Assembly: GCA_964195995.1 (NCBI GenBank)
Contig: CAXMQS010000032.1
Coordinates: 1 to 36,331 of the forward strand
Reading direction: 5' to 3'
DNA from: CAXMQS01 sp964195995
Lineage (GTDB): Bacteria; Actinomycetota; Acidimicrobiia; Spongiisociales; JAOTWH01
DNA: 36,331 bases
Shown: one piece after another, positions 8,745 through 17,265 of the stretch
Position numbering within the stretch: the stretch's first letter is position 1
Layout: each line of letters opens with the position of its first letter
The notes under the pieces: model-generated
Told to the model about the DNA's origin: nothing
What the model saw: only the letters and a program-made list of their open reading frames with translations
The model's database searches: none
Translations under genes and position numbers: made by a program

Positions 8745-8764
8745 CAATCGATCGTGTTGAGGAC

Positions 8765-9001
8765 CTAGGCGCCGCCGCCGCCGGGGTTGTCCCCGCCGCC
8801 GTCGCCTTTATCATCGTCGTCGCCGTCGAACTTGTCTTTGATGTCACCGGCCACGTCCTTGGCCTTGTCCATGGCATCGCCGCCCATGTCCTTGGCCTTG
8901 TCCATGGCGTCACCTGCCATGTCGCCGGCCTTGTCGGTCACGTCACCGACGTTCTCCTTGGCGGCACCGAACCACTTCTTGAGTGTGTCCATGAAACCCA
9001 T
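8765..9001 (-). CDS. Small MT0933/Rv0909-like charged repeat protein
   Basis: This is a 78-residue protein starting MGFMDTLKKWFGAAKENVGD. The middle is a run of 11-residue-type repeats (DKAGDMAG, DAMDKAKDMGG, DAMDKAKDVAG) predicted to make an amphipathic helix, followed by an Asp/Gly-rich tail. It resembles the MT0933-type small proteins of actinobacteria, which were named as putative antitoxins, and it is also similar in style to LEA or CsbD-like stress proteins. The ATG at 9001 was chosen because GAGGAG lies 8 nt upstream; a TTG two codons earlier is less likely. No toxin-like partner gene is adjacent, so I would not assert an antitoxin role; a stress-related cytosolic protein is equally plausible. 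Confidence 0.75.
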   Translation of the reverse strand: MGFMDTLKKWFGAAKENVGDVTDKAGDMAGDAMDKAKDMGGDAMDKAKDVAGDIKDKFDGDDDDKGDGGGDNPGGGGA

Positions 9002-9046
9002 TGTCAAAACTCCTCTGCATGGATTAGGGCTACATGGTAAAGCCTG

Positions 9047-10582
9047 TTAACCGAGCGCTCCTACTACACCCTCGGCTGCCTCGACCAGAGCCCCGGTCAG
9101 CACCAGTGCCGCCACCGATTCGATGTCGGCCGCCAAAGACCGGTCGGTGGTAAGCCGCGGGACCCGCTCGCGGATGGCCGCTACCGCAGCAGCCGTCGCG
9201 GCCGAGGGTCGGAGTGGCGCCCGGTAGTCGACGCCCTCGGCGGCGCACAGCGCCTCGATAGCAACCACGCGAGCCGCGTTGTCCAGCACCTGTGCCAGCT
9301 TGCGGCCGGCACCCCAGCCCATCGACACGTGGTCCTCTTGGCTGCCCGAGGTCGGAATGCTCTGCACAGATGCCGGGTGCGACAGAACGCGGTTCTCGGC
9401 AACGAGGGCCGCCGAGGTGTATTGGGTCAGCATGTACCCCGACTCGAGGCCGGGTTTGGCAGCAAGGAAGGCCGGCAGGCCCGACGAGCGATCGGGGTCG
9501 AGCAGGCGGTCGGTACGCCGCTCCGAGATGTCGGCGATCTCGGTGGCGGCGATCGAAAGGAAATCGAGAGCGAAAGCGAGCGGCTGGCCGTGGAAGTTGC
9601 CGCCAGAGACCAAATCGCCGTCTTCGGGAAAGACGATGGGGTTGTCAACGATCGACCCTGCCTCGATGGCAAAGACGCGATCGGCGTGGTCGATCACGTC
9701 GCGAACCGCACCGTGAACCTGGGGGGCGCATCGCAGGCTGTAGGCGTCCTGGACGGCGTGGTCCGACTCGAGGTGCGATGCGGTTATGCCCGAGCCGTCG
9801 AGGAGATGAAGAAGGTTGGCGGCCACAGTGAGCTGGCCGGGGTGAGGGCGCAAAGCGTGCACTCTGGCGTCGAAGGGACGAGCGCTTCCCAGCAGTGCCT
9901 CGACCGACATGGCACACGCCACATCTGCCGCCCTTGCCAAGCGCCGCGCCTGGTGGGCGCCGATGATCCCCCATGCCAGCATCCCCTCGGTCCCGTTGAG
10001 AAGGCTGAGCCCCTCCTTGGCTTCCAACACGAGGGGTTCGAGACCATGCTCGGCGAGCACCTCGGCAGCAGGCGCAACTGAGGTTCCATCCCGGAGCTCG
10101 CCTTCTCCGATCAGAGGCAAGGCCAGGTGGGCGAATGGCGCCAGGTCCCCAGACGCCCCGACCGAGCCCCTGTCGGGGACGACGGGAAGAAGGTCGCGGT
10201 TGATGAGATCGATAATGAGCCGCACCACCTCGGGCCGTGCCCCAGAGTGGCCTTGCGCCAGAGTCCGGGCCCGCAGCACCAGCATCGCTCGCACCATGTG
10301 TGGTGGCAGCGCGTGGCCAACACCGACTGCGTGGGATCGCAACAGCTTCACCTGGAGATCGGCGGCGTCGGCCGTATCGATGCGATGACCGGCAAGCGCA
10401 CCGAAGCCGGTATTCACGCCATACACGGCCTTACCCCCGGCTAGCGCGGCAACAACGACATCCCTGGCTGCCTGCATCCCCGCGGCAGTGGCTTCGTCGA
10501 GTCGCACGGTGGCTCCGCCATGGGCAACATCGATGACATCCGCGGCGACCAGCGGCCCATTGGTAATGACGATGTCGGTCAC
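9047..10582 (-). CDS. hutH: Histidine ammonia-lyase
   Basis: It removes ammonia from L-histidine to give trans-urocanate, the first step of the Hut pathway. The protein is 511 residues. The electrophilic MIO cofactor forms from Ala143-Ser144-Gly145 inside GSVGASGDLAPFAHLAL, the position seen in the Pseudomonas enzyme. The active-site tyrosine loop YGVNTGFGALAG is at about 54-65, and the late signature SIPTSGSQEDHVSMGWGAG confirms the HAL rather than PAL type. It is separated from hutU by two unrelated genes, so it has its own promoter in the very short 39-bp gap shared with the divergent LOG gene. Confidence 0.97.
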   Translation of the reverse strand: MTDIVITNGPLVAADVIDVAHGGATVRLDEATAAGMQAARDVVVAALAGGKAVYGVNTGFGALAGHRIDTADAADLQVKLLRSHAVGVGHALPPHMVRAMLVLRARTLAQGHSGARPEVVRLIIDLINRDLLPVVPDRGSVGASGDLAPFAHLALPLIGEGELRDGTSVAPAAEVLAEHGLEPLVLEAKEGLSLLNGTEGMLAWGIIGAHQARRLARAADVACAMSVEALLGSARPFDARVHALRPHPGQLTVAANLLHLLDGSGITASHLESDHAVQDAYSLRCAPQVHGAVRDVIDHADRVFAIEAGSIVDNPIVFPEDGDLVSGGNFHGQPLAFALDFLSIAATEIADISERRTDRLLDPDRSSGLPAFLAAKPGLESGYMLTQYTSAALVAENRVLSHPASVQSIPTSGSQEDHVSMGWGAGRKLAQVLDNAARVVAIEALCAAEGVDYRAPLRPSAATAAAVAAIRERVPRLTTDRSLAADIESVAALVLTGALVEAAEGVVGALG

Positions 10583-10606
10583 CGGCGCAGCCTAGAACCG
10601 GACTCG

Positions 10607-10621
10607 TAGAATCGTTCTTGC
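10607..10621 (+). promoter_or_regulatory. -10 box for a leaderless LOG-family gene
   Basis: TAGAAT at 10607-10612 ends 9 nt before the ATG at 10622, so transcription would begin at or next to the start codon. There is no Shine-Dalgarno, and the -35 region is poor and overlaps the hutH start. Confidence 0.5.
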
Positions 10622-11164
10622 ATGTCCCACAAATCCATCATCGCCGTGTTCGGAGGATCGGCAACCCAACCGGGCGAACCCGACTACGAAGCGGCTGTCG
10701 AAGCCGGCTCACTCCTGGCCAAGGCCGGCTATCAGGTGGCGACCGGTGGCTACGCAGGCATCATGGAAGCCGCGGCCATTGGAGCGAGGGCGGCAGGAGG
10801 TGAAGCCATCGGAGTCACCGTGCCAAGCGTCTTCCCCGACCGCGATGGAGCCAACAGCTACATCAGCTCTGAGGTCCGCACCGCCAGCCTCACCGAGCGG
10901 ATCCACGAACTGGTGTCGATGTCGTCCGCCTCGATGGCTTTGCCGGGCAGCATCGGGACGCTGACCGAGCTCGTTGTTGCCTGGAATAGCGCATTCGTCG
11001 CCCGATTCTCCAACGAGACTGCGAAGCCTGTGGTTGCCGTCGGCGAGACATGGACCCGACTCGTAGCCGAACTCAGCGATGTCCTCGAGACCGATCCCTC
11101 GATCGTCTCGTGCCACGACACCGTTGCCGACGCCGTGGCGCACCTTGTAGAACGACTGGGCTGA
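10622..11164 (+). CDS. LOG-family (SLOG/lysine-decarboxylase-like Rossmann) protein
   Basis: The 180-residue Rossmann protein opens with IIAVFGGSA, followed by GGYAGIMEAAAIGA at 42-55 and LPGSIGTLTE at 107-116. These correspond to the nucleotide-binding GGGxxGLM and PGGxGTxxE motifs of the LOG/TIGR00725-TIGR00730 group, whose best-studied members are cytokinin-riboside 5'-monophosphate phosphoribohydrolases. The catalytic motif has Ser for the second Gly, and the first is Gly-Gly-Tyr rather than Gly-Gly-Gly, so the substrate may differ from classical LOG. It is probably cytosolic. A -10 box directly upstream suggests a leaderless mRNA. The HerA-like gene begins 73 bp downstream from its own promoter. 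Confidence 0.82.
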   Translation: MSHKSIIAVFGGSATQPGEPDYEAAVEAGSLLAKAGYQVATGGYAGIMEAAAIGARAAGGEAIGVTVPSVFPDRDGANSYISSEVRTASLTERIHELVSMSSASMALPGSIGTLTELVVAWNSAFVARFSNETAKPVVAVGETWTRLVAELSDVLETDPSIVSCHDTVADAVAHLVERLG

Positions 11165-11204
11165 ATACGGCCGGTCGCGGAGAACCGACCGATCACCCGT
11201 CTCC

Positions 11205-11210
11205 TACAAT
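11205..11210 (+). promoter_or_regulatory. Likely -10 box of the HerA-like ATPase gene
   Basis: TACAAT is a near-consensus -10 box; a start about 7 nt downstream leaves a leader of roughly 20 nt carrying GGAGA (11228-11232) before the ATG at 11238. The -35 region is weak. Confidence 0.5.
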
Positions 11211-11237
11211 CGCGGCCGTTCCCTACCGGAGAAATGA

Positions 11238-13613
11238 ATGAGCGAAGGCTTCTACCTGGGCGGAATCGTTGACCCCGCGAACGGGGACAGGGGGGACGAT
11301 CTTCGATACGACGGCAGCGATCTGACTACGCATGGCGTGATCGTGGGCATGACAGGTTCCGGCAAGACGGGACTCGGTGTGATCTTTCTCGAAGAGGCGC
11401 TACGCAGCGGAGTCCCGACACTGATCCTTGACCCCAAGGGCGACATGACCAACCTGCTCTTGAACTTCCCCGACCTCCTGCCAAAGGATTTCGAGCCGTG
11501 GATCGATGAGGGAGTTGCCCGCAAGGAGGGCAAGACAACGGCCGAGATGGCGCAAGGCACAGCCGATCTATGGAAGAACGGCCTCGCAGGCTGGGATCTC
11601 GGCTCTGACCAGATGCGAGAGCTCAAGGACGGCACGGAGTTCACGGTCTACACGCCGGGCTCCGCAGCCGGCGTCCCGGTGAACATCGTCGGCTCCCTGT
11701 CGGCGCCCGACCTCGACCGGGACGACAACGCAGAGACGCTTGCAGACGAGATCGAGGGCTTCGTTTCGGGGTTGCTCGGCCTCACCGGCATCGAGTCGGA
11801 CCCGCTGTCGTCGCGCGAGCACATCCTGATATCCAACCTGATGGCCAACGCCTGGCAGAACGGCAAGGACCTCGACCTGGCAAAGCTCATCGGACAGGTG
11901 CAGACGCCTCCGATTCGCAAGCTCGGCGTGTTCGACGTCGACACCTTCTTCCCCGAGAAGGACCGGATGACGTTGGCGATGAAGCTCAACGGGCTCGTGG
12001 CATCGCCCGCCTTCTCATCGTGGATGGCTGGACCACCGCTGGACATCCAATCAATGCTGTGGGACGACTCGGGCAAGCCGAAGGCAGCCATCCTGTATCT
12101 GGCTCACCTCTCGGATGAAGAGCGCCAGTTCGTTGTCACCCTGGCTCTGGCCAAGGTCGTCACCTGGATGCGTACCCAAAGTGGTTCCGGAGAGCTGCGG
12201 GCTCTCATCTACATGGACGAGGTGTTCGGCTTCGTACCGCCAACGGCCCAGCCACCTGCCAAGAAGCCCATCCTGACCATCCTCAAACAGGCACGAGCTT
12301 TTGGTGTCGGCCTCCTGCTGTCGACCCAGAACCCGGTCGACCTCGACTACAAGGCCATGTCGAATGCCGGTACCTGGTGCATCGGCCGCCTGCAGACGGA
12401 GCGTGACAAGGCCCGAATCCTCGAGGGGATGCAATCGGCGACAGGTGCGATCGACACCAAGGCCATGGACGAGACCATCTCGGGCCTCGACAAGCGCCAG
12501 TTCGTATTGCACAGCACCAGGGAGAAATCACCATCGATCTTCACCACGAGGTGGGCGATGTCGTACCTGCGGGGTCCGCTGACGAAGGACCAGGTCAGCC
12601 TGCTGACGGATGGCACAGCAGCCAAGAAGCAAGCGAACGAAGCGGCGGCAGCAGCCGATGCCTCCCCGGCCCCTCCGGAGCTAGCGGACGATGAAAGTCC
12701 GATGGCGCCCAAGGTTCACTCCAGCGTCGCCACCTACTACCTGGACTCGGCCGCACCGTGGGCCCAAGAGATCGGAGCAGATTCCGATTCCACCACTTTG
12801 GCGGCGGCGCTGGCAGCGCGAGTGCTGCTCATTTTCGACGAGACCGCGGCCGATCTGAACCATCACGAGGAGTGGGAGGCGGTGTACTTCCCGCTGGGCT
12901 CCCAATTCGACGCTGCCGCCGGAGTGGCAGTCGACTACGACGACAGGGACCTTCGCCCGGACCCGCCCGACGGTGCCACCTACCGGCTTGCCGATGCCCC
13001 CCTCGACAAAGGGCCCTACTTCACTGCCGCCAAGAAAGAGATCATCGACTATCTCTATCGCGAGCGGAAACTGACTGTGTTCCGTAATAAGGCGCTCAAG
13101 CTGTACTCGAGAGTCGGCGAGAGCGAAGAGGACTTCGTGAAGCGGTGCGAACTGGCGGCGGACGACAACGCCGATGCCGAGATCGCCAAGCTCAAGGACA
13201 AGCTGAAGAAGAAGCTCAACCGCCTTCGCGACCAGGTACAGGCAGCAGAGCTTCGGCTCGCCGAGCTGCAGACGGATGTGTCTTCTCGTCGTCAGGAAGA
13301 GATACTTGACGGGATCGGCGGGTTGCTTGGTGGTCTCCTGTCTGGGCGCAAGAGCAGGCGGGGCCTCGGTCGGGCCGTATCCAAGCGATCACGGACCAGG
13401 GGGACCGAGCAGCGCAAGGCAACGGTCGAGACCAAGCTCGCCGACAAGATCGCCGACCTCCAAGAGGCCGAGACGGACGCCGTTCTGGAGGTCGAAGAGG
13501 TAAACGACCGGTGGGATGACGCCGCCGCCGAGATCGAAGAGATAGAAATCGGGCTCGAGAAGACAGACATCAAGGTGGATGACCTAGCAGTCCTCTGGGT
13601 GCCGGTGAGCTGA
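11238..13613 (+). CDS. HerA/FtsK-like P-loop ATPase with C-terminal coiled coil (DUF87/DUF853-like)
   Basis: This is a 791-residue cytosolic ATPase. Walker A is GMTGSGKTG (37-45), followed by LILDPKGDMTNL typical of HerA/VirB4-like proteins; Walker B is ALIYMDEVFGFVPP (Asp327, Glu328), and the sensor-like STQNPVDLDYKAMSNAGTW follows. After about residue 465 an Ala-rich linker leads to a second part with long charged coiled coil (about 635-770) interrupted by a Gly-rich/basic segment (GGLLGGLLSGRKSRRG). HerA-type proteins pump or unwind DNA as hexamers, often with nuclease NurA or Sir2-like partners, but no such partner is adjacent. It appears as a single-gene unit with its own promoter. DNA processing is likely; exact function is unknown. 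Confidence 0.85.
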   Translation: MSEGFYLGGIVDPANGDRGDDLRYDGSDLTTHGVIVGMTGSGKTGLGVIFLEEALRSGVPTLILDPKGDMTNLLLNFPDLLPKDFEPWIDEGVARKEGKTTAEMAQGTADLWKNGLAGWDLGSDQMRELKDGTEFTVYTPGSAAGVPVNIVGSLSAPDLDRDDNAETLADEIEGFVSGLLGLTGIESDPLSSREHILISNLMANAWQNGKDLDLAKLIGQVQTPPIRKLGVFDVDTFFPEKDRMTLAMKLNGLVASPAFSSWMAGPPLDIQSMLWDDSGKPKAAILYLAHLSDEERQFVVTLALAKVVTWMRTQSGSGELRALIYMDEVFGFVPPTAQPPAKKPILTILKQARAFGVGLLLSTQNPVDLDYKAMSNAGTWCIGRLQTERDKARILEGMQSATGAIDTKAMDETISGLDKRQFVLHSTREKSPSIFTTRWAMSYLRGPLTKDQVSLLTDGTAAKKQANEAAAAADASPAPPELADDESPMAPKVHSSVATYYLDSAAPWAQEIGADSDSTTLAAALAARVLLIFDETAADLNHHEEWEAVYFPLGSQFDAAAGVAVDYDDRDLRPDPPDGATYRLADAPLDKGPYFTAAKKEIIDYLYRERKLTVFRNKALKLYSRVGESEEDFVKRCELAADDNADAEIAKLKDKLKKKLNRLRDQVQAAELRLAELQTDVSSRRQEEILDGIGGLLGGLLSGRKSRRGLGRAVSKRSRTRGTEQRKATVETKLADKIADLQEAETDAVLEVEEVNDRWDDAAAEIEEIEIGLEKTDIKVDDLAVLWVPVS

Positions 13614-13618
13614 CCGAC

Positions 13619-13993
13619 CTAGCTCTCGCTAGAGATGGCCCACAGCAGATCGCGAATCGACACAATGCCAAGCAACTCGTCGCCCTCCATCACCGGAAGG
13701 TGGCGATACCCCATTTCCAGCAACCAGGCGGCGGCCTCGTCGACGTCGACCTCTGGCCCGATCGTGTCTGGAGCGGTAGTCATCCATTCTCGAACTGTCG
13801 CCTCGTGAGGATCGATGCCCTCAGCGGTAGCTCGCACCAGGTCACGCTCCGTAAAGATCCCGGCTAGCTCGCGCCCATCGACAACGGCCAGGCTGCCGAT
13901 GCCATTCTCGATCAAGGATTCCGCCGCGACGAACAGCGACGTGTCCGGTCCGACTACTTCGCTCTTCCCTCCGACCAAGGCGCCGACTTGCAT
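13619..13993 (-). CDS. Tandem CBS-domain protein
   Basis: The 124-residue protein is two CBS motifs (about 5-58 and 70-122) with typical endings GIFTERDLVRA and GIVSIRDLLWA. Such pairs form a Bateman module that binds adenine nucleotides, often acting as energy sensors or regulators of a separate partner. No catalytic domain is attached. Its stop is 5 bp from the HerA-like gene stop (convergent), and it lies just downstream of the sigma factor on the same strand, 25 bp away, so the two may be co-transcribed. The target is unknown. Confidence 0.9.
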   Translation of the reverse strand: MQVGALVGGKSEVVGPDTSLFVAAESLIENGIGSLAVVDGRELAGIFTERDLVRATAEGIDPHEATVREWMTTAPDTIGPEVDVDEAAAWLLEMGYRHLPVMEGDELLGIVSIRDLLWAISSES

Positions 13994-14018
13994 ATCCCTC
14001 CCACCAGAAGGCTACTCG

Positions 14019-14987
14019 TCAGGCGAGGTCCTGCTCCCGGATGCCAAAGCTCGGATGACGGAGGCGACAAAGCGCCAGCTTCTCGAGCTGACGAATCCGT
14101 TCACGAGTCAGATTGAATTCCTCGCCGATCTCCTCGAGCGTCCTGGGAACGCCATCCTCAAAGCCGTACCGCAGCCCGAGGATTCGGCCCTCCCGAACCG
14201 GGAGGCGGTGGATGGACCGTTGCAGGCTGTTGGCCACGTCCATCTCTTCGGTCACCTCCACCGGATCCATCGCGTCCTGATCCTCGATGAAATCGCCGAG
14301 CTGAGCTCCGTCGTCTCCGATCGGCTGTTCGAGGGAGACCGTGTCCGCAACGCCCAGGGCGAGCTCAACCTTCTCGACGGTGACCCCCGCCTCGGCTGCG
14401 ATCTCGTCGGCATTCGGCTCGCGACCTAACTCTGCCTTCAAGGTCCCTTGAGCGGCTCGAACGGCGGCGAGGGTGTCGTGCAGATGCACGGGGATGCGCA
14501 CCGTTCGCGACTTGTCGGCGATAGCTCTCGTTATGGCCTGTCGGATCCACCACGTCGCGTATGTGGAGAACTTGAATCCCTTGCGCCAATCGAACTTCTC
14601 GACCGCACGGATCAGCCCGAGGTTGCCCTCCTGAATGAGATCGAGGAAGTCGATGCCTGAGGTGTTGGCGTAGCGCCTGGCGTTGGCAACGACCAACCGC
14701 AGGTTGGCGGTAAGAAACGCATCCTTGGCCATGTAGCCCTTGCGAACCTTGCGCTTGAGCTCGGTCAGCTCGGTCCTGCCTGAGTACTCCTTGTTCTCGA
14801 CGCGGACCGCGGCTGTGGCCCCCGCTTCGATCTTCTGAGCGAATTCGACTTCCTGTTCGGCGGTGAGGAGGTCGTATTCACCGATTGCGCTGAGATACTG
14901 ACTCACCAAGTCGGTAGTCAGTCTCCCCCTGTCGTCTGTTAGCCTGCCTCGATCCCGTTCACGTACCGGTCGAGTCGCTACCGACAT
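14019..14987 (-). CDS. Primary-like (group 1/2) sigma-70 factor
   Basis: This 322-residue sigma factor has region 1.2 (about 25-57), region 2 with LIQEGNLGLIRAVEKFDWRK and the -10-recognition helix KFSTYATWWIRQAITRAI (about 118-156), region 3 (about 167-245), and region 4 ending in EEFNLTRERIRQLEKLALCRL, the -35 helix-turn-helix. It lacks the long region 1.1 of the housekeeping factor, as in group 2 factors such as mycobacterial SigB or Streptomyces Hrd paralogs, although the region 2 sequence is fully housekeeping-like. GAAGAGGG a few bases before the ATG is a good ribosome site. No anti-sigma gene is adjacent. Whether it is the principal factor in this organism cannot be told from here. Confidence 0.93.
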   Translation of the reverse strand: MSVATRPVRERDRGRLTDDRGRLTTDLVSQYLSAIGEYDLLTAEQEVEFAQKIEAGATAAVRVENKEYSGRTELTELKRKVRKGYMAKDAFLTANLRLVVANARRYANTSGIDFLDLIQEGNLGLIRAVEKFDWRKGFKFSTYATWWIRQAITRAIADKSRTVRIPVHLHDTLAAVRAAQGTLKAELGREPNADEIAAEAGVTVEKVELALGVADTVSLEQPIGDDGAQLGDFIEDQDAMDPVEVTEEMDVANSLQRSIHRLPVREGRILGLRYGFEDGVPRTLEEIGEEFNLTRERIRQLEKLALCRLRHPSFGIREQDLA

Positions 14988-15228
14988 ACACGCCCTCTTC
15001 CTACTCGCTTTGCCCTACCCGGAGCGTGTCCTTCTCCGTCACGTTGCCGGGTGGTTCACTATGTCACACAAAGTGGCGTCTGTGAAGTCCGAAAGTTGTC
15101 CCCACAGTTACCCACAGGGTTAGTGGATAACCGGTCATAGTTTTCCCTCTAATCATCTCGATTTCGCGACCCGACGCCCTGGTCATCTTCATGCCTGTGG
15201 GCAATCCATTGTCGATACGCTGCCCACA
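14988..15228. promoter_or_regulatory. Divergent regulatory region with DnaA-box-like cluster and inverted repeat
   Basis: This 241-bp gap separates the sigma factor from the DUF255 gene. Between 15096 and 15130 lie three DnaA-box-like elements: TTGTCCCCACA (15096-15106, one extra C), TTACCCACA (15108-15116, one mismatch to TTATCCACA) and, on the minus strand, TTATCCACT (15122-15130, one mismatch). A second feature, TGTGGGCA (15196-15203) and TGCCCACA (15221-15228), is a perfect 8-bp inverted repeat with 17-bp spacer that abuts the DUF255 ATG and flanks a GATACG sequence. Confidence 0.45.
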
Positions 15229-17265
15229 ATGCCCAACCGCCTGGCAAGATCAGCTAGCCCCTACCTGCTGCAGCACGCCGAGAATCCCGTTGACTGGTAC
15301 GAGTGGAGCGATGAAGCCTTCGCCGAGGCCAAGGAGCGGGACGTGCCGGTCATGCTCTCCGTGGGTTATGCCGCCTGTCACTGGTGCCACGTCATGGCGC
15401 ATGAGTCTTTCGAGGATGCCGCCACCGCCGAGATCATGAATCGGAGCTTCGTCAACATCAAGGTTGACCGCGAGGAGCGACCAGACATCGACCGCATCTA
15501 CATGGACGCAACTCAGGCCATGACCGGGAGCGGGGGCTGGCCGATGACCGTGTTCCTCACCCCGCAAGGTGGCCCCTTCTTTGCCGGGACATACTTCCCA
15601 AAGGATTCGCACCACGGTCGTCCTTCGTTCACGACCATCCTCGAAGCCATTGCCGATGCCTGGAGGCAACGCCGCGGCGACGTCGAAGCGCAAGCGCAGC
15701 AGCTCACTCAAGCCATCGCCGCGAACCTCCCGGCAAGCGAGACGCTGGCCACATCCTCGGAACTCGAAGCTGCCTATCGATCGGTCGAGCACTCCTTCGA
15801 CTCCGAGTTCGGCGGGTTCGGCGGTGCCCCCAAGTTCCCGCAGGCACCAACTCTCGAGTTCCTGCTGCGTATTGCCAACGAGCCATGGGCTACCGACGCC
15901 AAGCGGATACTGGAGACGACGCTCGTAGCGATGGCGGCCGGGGGCATCCACGATCAACTTGGAGGGGGGTTCTCTCGGTACTCGGTCGATAAGACGTGGC
16001 TGGTTCCTCACTTCGAGAAGATGCTCTACGACAACGCATTGCTCGCTCACACCTATCTCCGAGCATGGCAGGTGACCGGCAACGCCCACCTGCTCGAGGT
16101 AGCGACGGGGACGCTCGACTACATGCTCCGCGACCTCGGGCTGGGGAACGGAGGACTGGCGTCATCCGAAGATGCGGATTCGGAAGGCCACGAAGGAACC
16201 TTCTATACGTGGGGTCGCAACGAGTTCCTCGAGGCTGCGGGCCCGGGCGGCCCGCTCGCTGCCGAGCGCTTCGGCGTCACCGACAGCGGGAACTTTGAAG
16301 GGAAGTCGATACTCAGCCTGGCGGTACCGACCGAGACAATCGCCGACCGTCACGGCCTCTCTGCTCAGGATGTCGACGAAGCCGTCGCCAACGCATCTAC
16401 GGCCCTATTCGAATGGCGCTTGAGCCGACCCCGGCCCGACCGCGACGACAAGGCAGTGGCGGCATGGAACGGAATGGCCCTGCGAGCGTTGGCCGAGGCG
16501 GCTTTGGTTCTCGACGACGAGACGTACCTGGAGGCGGCCCAACAACTAGCAACGTTCTTGACAACTGAAATGCGACGCGCCGACGGCAGGCTGCTGCGCA
16601 GCCGCCGGCAAGGAGTTGGCAGTATCCCAGGGTTCTGCGACGACTACGCGGCCACCGTTCTTGGCCTGATAGCCATGCATCAGGCGGATGGGCACCCCTC
16701 ATGGCTGACGACGGCCGTCGAGCTAGCCGACGACATGGTCGACCTCTTTGCCGGGACCAGCGGCGGCTTCCACGCTGTTGGGCACGATGCCGATGACCTC
16801 ATAACGCGACCGCTCGACCTCATGGACAACCCCGTACCGTCCGGCAACTCTCTGGCTGCAGAGGCCCTTCTCGTCGTTGCCCATCTCACCGGCCGCCACG
16901 AGCTCCTGGAGATCGTCAACGGCGCCATCAAAGCGGGTGGATCCCTCATCGAGAGCCACCCGAGTGCGGTCGGCTATCTGGCGGCCGTGGCGCACTCTCT
17001 CGACGCGGATCCAAGGGAGCTTGCGATAGTCGGCGACCCGGGAGACGCGGTCACCAAGTCACTGGTCGCCGTTGCCGCCGCCGCCTTCGAGCCCGGGGTG
17101 TTCATGGCGCGTGCCAGCGGATCCGAGGCACCAGTCGCGATATTCGATGGTCGCCTCCCCACCACCGAGCCACTTGCCTATCTGTGTCGCATGTTCGCCT
17201 GCGAGGCGCCGACGGCAGATGCGGAGAAGCTCCGTGCCTCTCTGGGCCGTAACATCCCTCGCTGA
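15229..17265 (+). CDS. DUF255 thioredoxin-like / YyaL (SSP411) family protein
   Basis: This is a 678-residue protein. The N-terminal thioredoxin-like domain begins NRLARSASPYLLQHAENPVD and carries CHWCH (Cys50, Cys53) instead of the usual CxxC context, with WPMTVFLTP and GTYFP further on. The remainder is an alpha/alpha-barrel (six-hairpin glycosidase-like) with GGIHDQLGGGFSRYSVD, HFEKMLYDNALL and DDKAVAAWNGMAL. The family includes bacterial YyaL and human SPATA20; the biochemical activity is not established. It is normal length and cytosolic. The start codon lies directly against an inverted repeat and without a Shine-Dalgarno, so it may be leaderless. The next gene starts inside its stop codon. 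Confidence 0.93.
   Translation: MPNRLARSASPYLLQHAENPVDWYEWSDEAFAEAKERDVPVMLSVGYAACHWCHVMAHESFEDAATAEIMNRSFVNIKVDREERPDIDRIYMDATQAMTGSGGWPMTVFLTPQGGPFFAGTYFPKDSHHGRPSFTTILEAIADAWRQRRGDVEAQAQQLTQAIAANLPASETLATSSELEAAYRSVEHSFDSEFGGFGGAPKFPQAPTLEFLLRIANEPWATDAKRILETTLVAMAAGGIHDQLGGGFSRYSVDKTWLVPHFEKMLYDNALLAHTYLRAWQVTGNAHLLEVATGTLDYMLRDLGLGNGGLASSEDADSEGHEGTFYTWGRNEFLEAAGPGGPLAAERFGVTDSGNFEGKSILSLAVPTETIADRHGLSAQDVDEAVANASTALFEWRLSRPRPDRDDKAVAAWNGMALRALAEAALVLDDETYLEAAQQLATFLTTEMRRADGRLLRSRRQGVGSIPGFCDDYAATVLGLIAMHQADGHPSWLTTAVELADDMVDLFAGTSGGFHAVGHDADDLITRPLDLMDNPVPSGNSLAAEALLVVAHLTGRHELLEIVNGAIKAGGSLIESHPSAVGYLAAVAHSLDADPRELAIVGDPGDAVTKSLVAVAAAAFEPGVFMARASGSEAPVAIFDGRLPTTEPLAYLCRMFACEAPTADAEKLRASLGRNIPR

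Noticed and set aside
9329..10081. 250-codon forward frame inside hutH
   Set aside because: Antisense to a complete histidine ammonia-lyase gene with an intact MIO motif.
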